From NCBI RefSeq assembly GCF_000963005.1, contig NZ_JZHZ01000007.1, positions 3,380,201 to 3,444,200 on the forward strand: 64,000 nt of DNA, given 5' to 3'. Of the stretch, positions 9,819 through 18,177 are shown one piece after another. The DNA is from Xanthomonas sp. GPE 39. Its GTDB lineage: Bacteria; Pseudomonadota; Gammaproteobacteria; Xanthomonadales; Xanthomonadaceae. The notes beneath the pieces were generated by a model. The model searched no databases. It saw nothing but the letters and a program-made list of their open reading frames with translations, and was not told the DNA's origin. The first letter of the stretch is position 1. Every line of letters starts with the position of its first letter. The position numbers and the translations under genes were made by a program.

Positions 9819-11465
9819 TCAGCGCACGCGGTCCTTGGCCCACACGGCCAGTTTCTCGCGACCGATCTTGGCATTGTGGCGGATGTCCACCGGAAAACCC
9901 GGATGGCGCAGGAAATCGACGATGCCGGCGGTATGCGGGTGCGCCAACGCCAGCGCACGCAGTTGCGCTTGCGCTCGCGTCGGCGCCGCCACGCCCTGCA
10001 CCACCTCGTAGCACAGCACAGGGCGCTGCGCGCCTGGCTTGCCGATCCCGACCAGAGCACTGCGTCGCAGCCACGGCACTGTATTGAAGATCGGCTCCAC
10101 CTGCTCGGTGTGCAGTGGCCCCTGCGCGGTTTCCACGCGTTGGGTTTTCCGCCCGCAGAACCACAACCGTCCCTGCGCATCGAAATAGCCGACATCGCCC
10201 ATGCGGTGCACGATGCGCTCGCTGCCGTCGGCCAGGCGTTCGCGAATCTTGGCCAGAGACGTGGCCGCATCGCGGTTGAAATAGGTATCGGTGGCGGTCG
10301 GCCCGGCTACGGTGATCTCGCCGACACTCCCCTGCGGCAGTTCGCGCACGTCGCTCCATTGGACAATCGCCGCATCGTCGATGGCGATGATGCGCACGTG
10401 GTTGGGCGCCACCACCTTGCCGACGCAGGTGCCGGCGCCGCTTTCCGTGGCTGCGCGGGTATCCTGCAGTTCGCGCCCTTCGATCACCGCCACCGGCAGG
10501 CACTCGGTGGCGCCGTAGGGGGTCCACAGTTGTGCGTCCTGCGGCAATAAGCGGCGCATTTTGGCGACGACCTCAGGCGGCACCGGGGCGCCCGCCGAGG
10601 TCGCACGCCGCACATTCGGCAGCGGCTTGCCATAATCGGCCAAGACCCGCATCAGCGCCGGCGATCCGAATAATTGGGTCACGCCGAAGCGCGTGATCGC
10701 ATCGTGCAGCCTGCGCGGATCGACGTTGGCTGGACGGGTCGGATCCATATCCGGAATCACCGAGGTCAAGCCCAACGCCGGGTCGAACAAGGCGAACGGC
10801 GGGAATGTCGGCAAATCGACCCCACCGGGCAGCATGCCGAATGCATTGCGCATCAGTTCGATCTGCGCGATGAAATGGCGGTGCCGATAGACCACGCCCT
10901 TGGGCACGCCGGTGGAGCCACTGGTGAACAGGATCGCCGCCACCGTGTCGGCGTCGGTGGCCACCAACTGGCCGGCCGCGCCCTGGCCGGCACGTTCAAT
11001 CTGCGCGAGTGTGGTGCCGCCCCAAGCCCAGCGTCGGCCCACGGTGACAATGCGCGTCGCCGAGCGTGCCCATCCCAGCAGACGCCGCGCCAACTGCGCC
11101 AGCGCGATGCCAATGAACGCCTGAGGTTGCGCCTCGTCCAGACATTGCGCGAGCGCGCGCTTGTCGATGCCCGGATCGACCAGCACCGGCACCGCACCGA
11201 TCTTGAGCAACGCAAACATCAGCAGGAAGAACTCCAGCGATGGCCGCACCATCACCACGGTGCGGGTTCCGCGACCGATGCCGTAACCGACCAGACCAGC
11301 GGCGATTGCATCGCTGCGTGCGTCCAATTGCGCATAGCTCAGGGTCACGTCGTAGGCGGCCAAACCATCGACACCGCGGCGGCCAGGACAGCGGATCGCG
11401 ATCTGATCGGGACGCTCGCGCGCCAACAGCGGCAGCGTCGCCGCGATGTTCCAATTGGTGGTCAT
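9819..11465 (-). CDS. oleC: OleC: beta-lactone synthetase (AMP-forming ligase family)
   Basis: A 548-residue ANL-superfamily enzyme. It has the P-loop FTSGSTGVPKGVV, the TPYGATECLPV motif and a late catalytic Lys region (IGREKLAVWAKDRVR). OleC converts the OleD product, a 2-alkyl-3-hydroxy acid, to a cis-beta-lactone using ATP, which OleB then decarboxylates. Similarity alone would say only acyl-CoA synthetase/AMP ligase; the pathway assignment comes from the adjoining oleD, oleB and oleA. The start at 11465 opens the conserved N-terminus; the frame continues upstream into the region opposite the YkgJ-like gene. Confidence 0.93.
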   Translation of the reverse strand: MTTNWNIAATLPLLARERPDQIAIRCPGRRGVDGLAAYDVTLSYAQLDARSDAIAAGLVGYGIGRGTRTVVMVRPSLEFFLLMFALLKIGAVPVLVDPGIDKRALAQCLDEAQPQAFIGIALAQLARRLLGWARSATRIVTVGRRWAWGGTTLAQIERAGQGAAGQLVATDADTVAAILFTSGSTGVPKGVVYRHRHFIAQIELMRNAFGMLPGGVDLPTFPPFALFDPALGLTSVIPDMDPTRPANVDPRRLHDAITRFGVTQLFGSPALMRVLADYGKPLPNVRRATSAGAPVPPEVVAKMRRLLPQDAQLWTPYGATECLPVAVIEGRELQDTRAATESGAGTCVGKVVAPNHVRIIAIDDAAIVQWSDVRELPQGSVGEITVAGPTATDTYFNRDAATSLAKIRERLADGSERIVHRMGDVGYFDAQGRLWFCGRKTQRVETAQGPLHTEQVEPIFNTVPWLRRSALVGIGKPGAQRPVLCYEVVQGVAAPTRAQAQLRALALAHPHTAGIVDFLRHPGFPVDIRHNAKIGREKLAVWAKDRVR

Positions 11466-11574
11466 CGGCGGATTATCGCCGATGCCGCACCCGCGCACTG
11501 CACCACAGGTGGCATCGGTTCGGTCACAATGACCCGCTCCCCAACGCGCTTGCCGCGCAAAATCCGGCTGTGTC

Positions 11575-11949
11575 ATGGCTCATCCCTGCCTCACTTGCGG
11601 CGCTTGCTGCGCTTACTTTCGCGTCAGTTTCCACTGGAGCGAAGCCGATCCCGCACTCGGCGGCAGAGTGCCGTTGGACCTCACCGAACCGCTACGCACG
11701 CACGAGCGGGCGATGCGCGGAACCTCGCAAGCGCAACCGCGCTGCGTCGCGCTGGATGCCGACATCGGTCGCTACAGCCGCTGCACGATCCACACCCAGC
11801 GCCCCTCCGTGTGTGCGGCGGTTCCCGCCTCACTGGAGTTCGGCGAACGCAGTGCGCAATGCGACAAGGCACGGCTGGCACACGGGCTCTCACTCTTGAA
11901 CGAAGCAGACTGGGACGGGGTGATCGAGCGCAACCTTCCGGATGCTTGA
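11575..11949 (+). CDS. YkgJ-family cysteine-cluster protein
   Basis: A 124-residue protein with the N-terminal signature PCLTCGACC and later CTIHTQRPSVC and QCDKAR, the spaced cysteines of the YkgJ/UPF0153 family, thought to bind zinc or an Fe-S centre. The function is unknown. It lies on the plus strand between oleC and oleB, so it faces against the ole genes and has its own expression. No strong ribosome-binding site precedes the ATG. Confidence 0.8.
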   Translation: MAHPCLTCGACCAYFRVSFHWSEADPALGGRVPLDLTEPLRTHERAMRGTSQAQPRCVALDADIGRYSRCTIHTQRPSVCAAVPASLEFGERSAQCDKARLAHGLSLLNEADWDGVIERNLPDA

Positions 11950-12063
11950 GGCGGTCGCGAGGGAGGTCGCGACCGTCTGCACCGGACAGGCTTTATTGCA
12001 CTGTGCCGACCGGGTCCAGTGCGGCGCTGCGGCCGCTGCCCCACGCACAGGCGTGGACACGGT

Positions 12064-12552
12064 TCACTTGTGCTTCCACCCGGTTGGCACCGGATTGGCC
12101 ACGGTGTTCTTTTCCTGGGTGTAAGTGCCGTTCTGCTGGGCAATGGCTTCGCCGGTATCGACGATAGCGTTCTGGATGAACACGTTCTGCTGCTCGCCAC
12201 GCACGAACGTCAATTGATGGAAGGCGGTCTTGTTGCCCCAATCTTCGGAAGGCAAGGAAATGAACCTGACGGTATAGGTCTGGTCATCAAAACTGCCTTG
12301 CAGCACGTACACGCCGTAATGATTCTCGCCCTGGGAAATGAGCTTGTAAACGCCGTTGCTGTAGTAATAGAGCTCGGCATCGGGGAACGGTTTTTTATCG
12401 TACATCTTCCGATAATGCAGCACCTGCTTGATGGTTGGCTGGCCGAAACCGACCACCAGCGTCTTGCCATCGTGGGAAGTCGTCAGGTCTTCCGCGTGCA
12501 CACCCGTACTGCTCATCGACATCATTAACATCGACATTGCCATTGCTTTCAC
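12064..12552 (-). CDS. Hypothetical secreted protein
   Basis: A 162-residue protein I do not recognise. The start appears to be GTG at 12552 with AGGAG 10 nt upstream. The signal peptide is extremely methionine-rich (MKAMAMSMLMMSMSS), with likely cleavage after GVHA. The mature part is polar and aromatic (HYRKMYDKKPF, ELYYYSNGVYKL), suggesting a small beta-rich periplasmic protein. Base composition is visibly lower in GC than the flanking ole genes, and codons ending in A/T are common, hinting at acquisition. It lies between oleC and oleB without disrupting either. Confidence 0.6.
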   Translation of the reverse strand: MKAMAMSMLMMSMSSTGVHAEDLTTSHDGKTLVVGFGQPTIKQVLHYRKMYDKKPFPDAELYYYSNGVYKLISQGENHYGVYVLQGSFDDQTYTVRFISLPSEDWGNKTAFHQLTFVRGEQQNVFIQNAIVDTGEAIAQQNGTYTQEKNTVANPVPTGWKHK

Positions 12553-12742
12553 TGGATTTGTCTCCTGTCGGTTTCAATCAATCGCTCGATGCGGCGGACC
12601 GCATGCACAACGCATCTACACTCTATCTTGGTGCTCTTATGACGGGGCGGCAATCGGTTGCATTTCAACAGCCTCGCACGCCTACCAATGCAGCCGTTGG
12701 CGACGTAGGCGGCCGTGACCGCCCTGGGTGATCCAGAAATCC

Positions 12743-12769
12743 GCATGGACAGCATGGACAGCATGGACA
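12743..12769. repeat. Three tandem 9-bp units
   Basis: The nonamer GCATGGACA occurs three times in a row in the otherwise non-coding gap between the hypothetical secreted gene and oleB. It is a microsatellite-like tract that could vary in copy number between strains. Confidence 0.8.
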
Positions 12770-12844
12770 ACAACGCCATGCCATCGCACCGCATTGCCAG
12801 CAACGCTTACGCCAAACTCGCCTTCATTTCACGCAGGCGCACAC

Positions 12845-13750
12845 TCACGTCAACGGATGCGCGTCCAGAAACCTGCGGATCGCCGGCACCAACACCTCGT
12901 GTTTGTCTTCCAACACATAGTGGTTGGCATCCTCGAACGCCATGACCTCGGCCTGCGGCAGCGCGCGGCGAAATCCCTCAAGGAAATGGTGATCGAAGCA
13001 GATATCGCGCAACCCCCAGCCGATGAATGCGGGACGATCAGCGAAGCCAGGTAACGCCTGCGCCGCGCGCTCCAGTAACGACCACGCCGGGTCCGCGGGC
13101 GATAGCGGAATATCCTGCATGAAGCGGATCGTGGAAATGCGGTTGGCCCACGTGTCGTAGGGCGCCACGTAAGCGCGACGCACGTCGGCTGGCATGCGTC
13201 GCGACACGCCCAACCACGATGCGCCAGCGGAGAATGCGTTGAAGGTACGGATGAACCACTCGCCCAAACGCCAGTGTCTGCCCATGGCGATCTGCCACGG
13301 CATCGGCTTGGCTGCCGGCAGCGGAAACGCCGCCGTGTTGGTGATCACCAGGCGCCGGACCTGCGCGGGATGCGATAGCGCCCAGCCGAAGCCGATCATG
13401 CCGCCCCAATCGTGCACGGCCAACGTCACCGGGCCGTCGATGCGCAGATGCCGCAACAGTGCATCGAGATCGTCCACACGCGACTGCAGCGTGTAGTCAT
13501 AGCCTGGTTGCGCACCGGGGGCATCGTCCGGTTTGTCAGAAAGCCCCATGCCGATGTGGTCGGGCACGATGCAGCGGTATCGGTCCGACAGTCCGGTCAC
13601 CAGCGTGCGCCACAGATAGCTCCACGACGGATTGCCATGCAGCATCAGCACCACCTCGCCGTCGCGCGGACCTTCGTCGAGGTAGGACATCTGCACACCC
13701 GGACGAACCTGGAAGCGCTGCGGAGTGAAGGGATAGCCGGGGTAGTTCAT
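12845..13750 (-). CDS. oleB: OleB: beta-lactone decarboxylase (haloalkane dehalogenase-like alpha/beta hydrolase)
   Basis: A 301-residue alpha/beta-hydrolase. It has the oxyanion segment HGNPSWSYLWR (residues 39-48), the nucleophile Asp114 in VHDWGG and a catalytic His278 in DANHYV. In the ole pathway OleB removes CO2 from the beta-lactone to give a cis-olefin. By sequence alone it would be called a haloalkane dehalogenase. The ATG at 13750 is chosen because it gives the family length; in-frame starts exist upstream (e.g. 13798) but have no better ribosome-binding site. It stands alone, about 650 bp from oleA. Confidence 0.9.
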   Translation of the reverse strand: MNYPGYPFTPQRFQVRPGVQMSYLDEGPRDGEVVLMLHGNPSWSYLWRTLVTGLSDRYRCIVPDHIGMGLSDKPDDAPGAQPGYDYTLQSRVDDLDALLRHLRIDGPVTLAVHDWGGMIGFGWALSHPAQVRRLVITNTAAFPLPAAKPMPWQIAMGRHWRLGEWFIRTFNAFSAGASWLGVSRRMPADVRRAYVAPYDTWANRISTIRFMQDIPLSPADPAWSLLERAAQALPGFADRPAFIGWGLRDICFDHHFLEGFRRALPQAEVMAFEDANHYVLEDKHEVLVPAIRRFLDAHPLT

Positions 13751-13847
13751 GCCAATGGACACTTCTCGTGGGCGGAGACGGTAGTGGGAGACAGACATCG
13801 CGTTCCAACATCTGCATGCGCAGCGCACGCACCGAGACGAAAGTGCG

Positions 13848-14265
13848 TCAGCCACGCTCCGGGGTGTCGGCACCGCGTCCAAGCAATTCGAATAGTGGCC
13901 GGTTCACATCATAGTTGTTGCGCCCGACTCTGAGCTTCTGCAAGACCCCATCCTGTGCCAGCCGATCGAGCGGCCTGGAGATTGAACAGATCGTGGATCA
14001 AGTCCTGGCGATGGAACTGAGCGCGCTCTGACACAGGCGTTACTTGGAGACTGCAACAACGTTTGATCGCCACGCCCGTCGCGCCTGTCTATGCCGCAGT
14101 GATGGCGAGAGTATCGGGCATGTACAACACTTGGCTGCTGCATTCGTCTTGCTCGCGCAGCGCCTGGAGAAGCCGCCAATATTGATCCCGCCACTAAAGC
14201 CGTTTCCGGCGTAGACGAAGCATGCTGTCGTTGATGTCCAGACGCGCTGCACAGAGCCGGTTCAA
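13848..14265 (-). pseudogene. Remnant of a Fic-family protein gene (3' part)
   Basis: Conceptual translation of the minus strand gives pieces of the C-terminal half of a Fic (AMPylase-type) protein. From about 14264 to 13985 one frame reads NRLCAARLDIND, then a stop, WRDQYWRLLQALRE, VLYMPDTLAITAA, a second stop, and HRQDLIHDLFNLQ. The frame then shifts, and 13983-13848 reads ISRPLDRLAQDGVLQKL, VGRNNYDVNRPLFELLGR and a stop: the winged-helix tail of such proteins. The catalytic HPFxxGNGR part is absent. Two in-frame stops, one frameshift and a missing 5' half mark it as dead. Recognition is from family memory, not a search. Confidence 0.7.
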
Positions 14266-14405
14266 CGCATGGATCGGCATGCTGGCAAGTACATGCAAAG
14301 AGAAATGGATTTTATCTGCTCGCCAGAGCGAACCTGTCTAATTTTCCCAAAAATCTATACATGTTCGCTTTGCTATGGACGCTGCAAGCACGCTTCTCGC
14401 GCCGC

Positions 14406-15422
14406 CTACCACACCACCTCGGCCATCGAGCAATTCAGGCCAGAGCCGATGCCCATCAATGCGATGCGGTCGCCCTTCTTCAGCCGGCCCAGTTCTTTCA
14501 GTTTGCTCAACACGATCGGCACGCTGGCGGGGCCGATGTTGCCGTGTTCGCCAAAGATGGTCATGACCTTCTTGGGATCGATGCCGAAATTCTTGATGAA
14601 GGCTTGCGTATGCGGCAGGCTGACCTGATGGATGACGAACTGATCCAGTTCATCCACCGCCCAGCCCAGCGCCTGCTTGGCGGCGGCAAAGGTCTTATGC
14701 GCCAGCTTGAGGCCTTCGATCAACAGCATCCGGGTGTCAGTGACCATGCGGTCCAGATTGCCACGGCACAGCTTGTTCCATTCGGTGGCCGAACGGGTCA
14801 CACAGCCACGGTAACGCGGCGCGTCCGGCACCAGTTCGGCACGCGCCATCACCATCGCCACGGCACCACAGCCCAACGTCAGCGCGGCCAGCTCATCGCG
14901 GAATTCGTTCGCGGTCACCTCCGGCGAGGTCATCCGTTCCAGGGTCTTCTCGTAGAGCAGGTTGGCAGTCTCGCCATCGACGACCAAGGCGTAATCAATT
15001 TCGCGGCGCTCAATCATCCGCGCCGCGATATCCATGCCGTTGATGAAGGCCAGGCAGGCATTGGCGACGTCGAAGGTCATGCACTGCTCGCCAACGCCCA
15101 GGTTGCCCGAAACGATGCTGGCCGTGGACGGCTCCAGATAGTCGCGACTGACCGAGGTATTGACCAGCAGACCGACCTGGTTGGCCTCGATCCCCGCATC
15201 CTGCATCGCCTTGCGCGCGGCCAGCGTGGCCACGTCGGACGCCTGCATGCCCTGGTCCCACATGCGCCGCGCATGGATACCGGCGATATCGCCCAGGGCA
15301 TCGGCACGGATCCCCAGCCGTTGGTATGTCGGCTGCAGACGCTCGTTGATCTGCTTAGAAGTCAACGTGTGCGGCGCATCAATGTGCGCCAGCCCCGCGA
15401 TGGAGACATTGTTAAAGAGCAT
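14406..15422 (-). CDS. oleA: OleA: acyl-CoA head-to-head condensing thiolase
   Basis: A 338-residue thiolase/KAS-III-fold enzyme that condenses two long-chain acyl-CoAs to a 2-alkyl-3-keto acid, the first step of long-chain olefin synthesis. Catalytic residues are Cys123 (ANACLAF), His265 (VIHQVS) and Asn295 (HGNIGPAS). The OleA-specific glutamate that acts as base is Glu97 (SRDYLEPST). These match the X. campestris OleA triad once the 20-residue tag numbering is removed. Length is identical to that protein. First gene of the ole set; oleB is next on the same strand but separated by the Fic remnant. Confidence 0.96.
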   Translation of the reverse strand: MLFNNVSIAGLAHIDAPHTLTSKQINERLQPTYQRLGIRADALGDIAGIHARRMWDQGMQASDVATLAARKAMQDAGIEANQVGLLVNTSVSRDYLEPSTASIVSGNLGVGEQCMTFDVANACLAFINGMDIAARMIERREIDYALVVDGETANLLYEKTLERMTSPEVTANEFRDELAALTLGCGAVAMVMARAELVPDAPRYRGCVTRSATEWNKLCRGNLDRMVTDTRMLLIEGLKLAHKTFAAAKQALGWAVDELDQFVIHQVSLPHTQAFIKNFGIDPKKVMTIFGEHGNIGPASVPIVLSKLKELGRLKKGDRIALMGIGSGLNCSMAEVVW

Positions 15423-15523
15423 CGAGGTGTACGCCAGGGTAAGGCGAGGGGCACCAATTCTAGCGGCTGCTCGGTTTTAGCGCATCTTTAACAGATCCAG
15501 CGAGAGCGTATGGCCTGAGCGAT

Positions 15524-15841
15524 TCAGGATCCGCTGCACTGGTAGGCGACAAAACGCTGCTCGCCATTGCTCGGCTCGCCCATGGCTTGCACTGTGTTGG
15601 CGCCCACACCCGACGCCTCGTTGCGGGCCAGGGTCTCCAACTCTTCCCGCACCCGCAGCGGATTGCGCTGGTAGAAGCCGACGCTGCTCTTCACTGACAC
15701 AGCCACCTCGCCGCGCTTCTCGCAACCAGCGACGGCCTGCCCAGGCAGCAGCACCCGGACACTCTTACCTTCCGGCGCCATCGGCACCCAGGTGCAGGCG
15801 GCGAGACTGACAAGCAGGAAAGACAGGATCAATAGGCGCAT
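15524..15841 (-). CDS. DUF4156 lipoprotein
   Basis: A 105-residue protein with a short signal ending in the lipobox SLAAC. The mature domain resembles DUF4156 (VAGCEKRGEVAVSV...GANTVQ...FVAYQCSG), with three cysteines in the mature chain, one being the lipidated residue. Such proteins are small envelope lipoproteins of unknown role. The ATG at 15841 opens the signal peptide; the frame is open further upstream but would put the lipobox internally. Confidence 0.8.
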   Translation of the reverse strand: MRLLILSFLLVSLAACTWVPMAPEGKSVRVLLPGQAVAGCEKRGEVAVSVKSSVGFYQRNPLRVREELETLARNEASGVGANTVQAMGEPSNGEQRFVAYQCSGS

Positions 15842-16308
15842 GGGCAGTTCGCTGGCAGGTGGACTCGGATTGTGGCGCACATCGCTGAATCGACGATGAC
15901 GTTCACTGGCTCGATGCCGCAGCGTGGGCCACGGGTGTCGGCCATCTCGATCAGCGTTGGCAAGCTCAGAGCCCGATGGCGCGACGCAGGCGTGCCTTCT
16001 CTGTTTCGCGATCAACCACATCTTGGCGTTGGCGAACACACCCATCTGCTCGTGAGCTTAATGCAGCGCTGGAATATGACAGATACATGCGGGAAGCCCT
16101 GACCGGCTCGCGCACACCATCGCACGAGTCAATTCCTTATAAAACAATCGATTGTCGTTGCAGCAAGATCTCTTCATGGAGTAAATGCCACAGAAAAATG
16201 AATTTCAACTTAATTGAAACGCGCAACAGCCAAGAGAGCTTGCCCTTTCTCACTTGGTGTTTTACTTTACTACAACACCACAAATCAAAAGCACCAATGA
16301 GGCCATCA
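15842..16308. other. Intergenic region without a recognisable gene
   Basis: About 465 bp between two divergent small-envelope-protein genes. The left part is GC-rich like the genome; the right part (about 16130-16290) is markedly AT-rich and probably carries the promoter of the downstream gene. Short open frames in the left part show no recognisable motif. Confidence 0.5.
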
Positions 16309-16674
16309 ATGAAAACCGCCCCCTTCCTGCTGGCTGCGGCCATTGCAGCCCTGTGCGTCACATCGGCACTCGCTGCTCCCCGCATCACCACCCTGGGAAT
16401 TGTTCAGGTGCACCCTTCCGCCGAGCAGCTCGCCCAGCACCGCGCTGTACTGTCGGACCACATCGTCACCCTTGCCGCAGTGCGAGTACGCCCGTCGGCC
16501 GACCTGATCGCCCTGCGCGATGTGGAGCAAGCCGCCAGCCCACACCTGCTCACCCTGGCGACGGTGTATGTACACCCAGATGCCAAACTGGAGGGGATCT
16601 TCGCGCTCGGCAATGGCGCGGGCAGTGTGTTGCGGCAGTGTGCTCAGGCACTGGCGAGTGACCTGACGCCATAA
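16309..16674 (+). CDS. Small secreted protein with three internal repeats
   Basis: A 121-residue protein with a signal peptide (cleavage after SALA). The mature chain is almost wholly built from three degenerate repeats of about 26-29 residues starting at residues 26, 52 and 80, each with the pattern TLxxVxVxPxAxL: TLGIVQVHPSAEQL, TLAAVRVRPSADLI, TLATVYVHPDAKL. I do not recognise a named family. An earlier ATG four codons upstream (16297) is possible. It follows an AT-rich leader and precedes trmL, which has its own upstream gap. Confidence 0.7.
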   Translation: MKTAPFLLAAAIAALCVTSALAAPRITTLGIVQVHPSAEQLAQHRAVLSDHIVTLAAVRVRPSADLIALRDVEQAASPHLLTLATVYVHPDAKLEGIFALGNGAGSVLRQCAQALASDLTP

Positions 16675-16715
16675 TTGACCCGCGCGACACCTATCCCGGC
16701 GCGTAAACTGCGCCC

Positions 16716-17195
16716 ATGACTGCCACACCGAAGCTGCACGTTCTGCTGTTCCAACCCGAGATCCCGCCGAATACGGGCAACGTCATCCGCCTGTGCGCCA
16801 ATACCGGTGCACAGTTGCACCTGATCGAGCCGCTGGGCTTCGACCTTAGCGACAAGCAACTCAAGCGCGCTGGTCTGGACTATCACGAATATGCTCAGTT
16901 GCAGGTGCATGCCTCGCTGAACGTCGCGTTGCAAACGGTCGCCCCGCAACGCCTGTTCGCACTGAGTACGCGCGGATGCGTCCGTTACGATGCTCCCGCG
17001 TTCACAGATGGCGACGCGTTTTTGTTCGGCCCGGAAACCCGAGGCCTACCCGCCGAGGTACTGGAAGCGATCCCGCCCACACAGCGGCTGCGCCTGCCGA
17101 TGCGCCCAAACAACCGCAGCCTCAACCTGTCCAACGCCGTGGCGGTCGTGGTGTTCGAAGCATGGCGACAGCTGGGATTCGCCGACGCTGTGTGA
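16716..17195 (+). CDS. trmL: tRNA (cytidine(34)-2'-O)-methyltransferase TrmL
   Basis: A 159-residue SPOUT methyltransferase that methylates the wobble 2'-OH of tRNA-Leu isoacceptors. The knotted-fold signatures are visible: PEIPPNTGNVIRLCANTG near the start, FGPETRGLP at about residue 103 and the C-terminal RPNNRSLNLSNAVAVVVFE. Length matches the family (about 155). Confidence 0.96.
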   Translation: MTATPKLHVLLFQPEIPPNTGNVIRLCANTGAQLHLIEPLGFDLSDKQLKRAGLDYHEYAQLQVHASLNVALQTVAPQRLFALSTRGCVRYDAPAFTDGDAFLFGPETRGLPAEVLEAIPPTQRLRLPMRPNNRSLNLSNAVAVVVFEAWRQLGFADAV

Positions 17196-17390
17196 ATAGC
17201 TACAAAAAATTTACAGCCCAATTAACCTTGCCAAGTCAAGCAATTACACCCCAGAACTTCCTGAACACAGCGAGAAATCTCCGCTTTAAATTCAGGGCAA
17301 GTTCGGATAGATAACGGATAATTTACAAACGGCAGCGAACGGCATCACGCCTCAGCGCCCACACACCCATAACGAAGGTACCCGATTATT

Positions 17391-17993
17391 ATGAAGACCT
17401 CTCTGCTTGCCCTGGGCCTGTTGGCCACCCTGCCGTTCGCCGCTTCGGCCGCCGAAGGCATTTCCTACAACTACGCTGAAGCCGGTTACGCCCAGACCGA
17501 CAACGGCGGCGACGCCGACGGCTGGGCCGTGAAGGGCTCCTACGCGTTCCACCCGAACTTCAGCGTGTTCGGCGATTTCAACCGCCAGAATAGCGATTTC
17601 GGCAATTTCCACGTCAACCATTGGCGTATCGGCGCTGGCTACAACTACGAGATCGCGAACAGCACCGATCTGGTGACCCGTATTGCTTACAACCGTCTGG
17701 GCATACCTAAAAACACCAGTATCGGCGATGTGGACCTGTCGAGAAAAACCAATTTCAACGGCTGGAGCGCCGAAGCCGGTATCCGCACCGCCTTCAATCC
17801 GTACCTGGAAGTGTATGCACTGGGCGGCTACGAGGATTACCTCAAGAAAGACGGCATCAACCCGGAAGGCCGTTTCTACGGCGTTATCGGTGGTGAAGCC
17901 AAGCTCAATCAGAACTGGAGCCTGAGCGGCGACATGAAGATGGACCGCCACGGCACCAAAGAATGGTTCGTCGGCCCGCGCTTCAGCTGGTAA
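17391..17993 (+). CDS. ax21: Ax21-family outer-membrane beta-barrel protein
   Basis: A 200-residue protein with a signal peptide (cleavage after ASA) and alternating aromatic/polar beta strands ending in the terminal aromatic RFSW, as expected of a small outer-membrane barrel. The N-terminal region (EGISYNYAEAGYAQTD, ADGWAVKGSYAFHPNF) is that of the Ax21 family of Xanthomonas and Stenotrophomonas. Ax21 was once reported as the activator of rice XA21; those reports were retracted, so no elicitor role should be inferred. A strong terminator follows and the upstream 190 bp are AT-rich. Confidence 0.9.
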   Translation: MKTSLLALGLLATLPFAASAAEGISYNYAEAGYAQTDNGGDADGWAVKGSYAFHPNFSVFGDFNRQNSDFGNFHVNHWRIGAGYNYEIANSTDLVTRIAYNRLGIPKNTSIGDVDLSRKTNFNGWSAEAGIRTAFNPYLEVYALGGYEDYLKKDGINPEGRFYGVIGGEAKLNQNWSLSGDMKMDRHGTKEWFVGPRFSW

Positions 17994-18050
17994 GCGCTTG
18001 TCCTAGCGCCACGCGCGACGTCTTCTCTCCCGCCGCGCGCGGCTCTGAAA

Positions 18051-18079
18051 GCCCGGTCTCACGACCGGGCTTTTTTTTT
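18051..18079 (+). terminator. Intrinsic terminator of ax21
   Basis: Perfect 8-bp stem GCCCGGTC/GACCGGGC with a TCAC loop and a run of nine T, 57 bp after the ax21 stop. On the minus strand the hairpin is followed by TTTC, so it may weakly serve gpsA as well. Confidence 0.95.
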
Positions 18080-18177
18080 GCGCGACCAATCGATCGCAGA
18101 CAACGACGCCGTTTACGGCAACGCATACGAAAACGCCCGGCGTAGCCAGGCGCGCAATCGGTCGAGCCTGGCTCGAA

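Noticed and set aside
12549..12803. 84-codon minus-strand frame with MLSMLSM repeats
   Set aside because: It is a translation of the 9-bp tandem repeat in a gap, with no good start signal or plausible domain.
12845..13750. Calling this gene a haloalkane dehalogenase
   Set aside because: The motifs match, but its place with oleA, oleC and oleD makes the beta-lactone decarboxylase OleB the better call.
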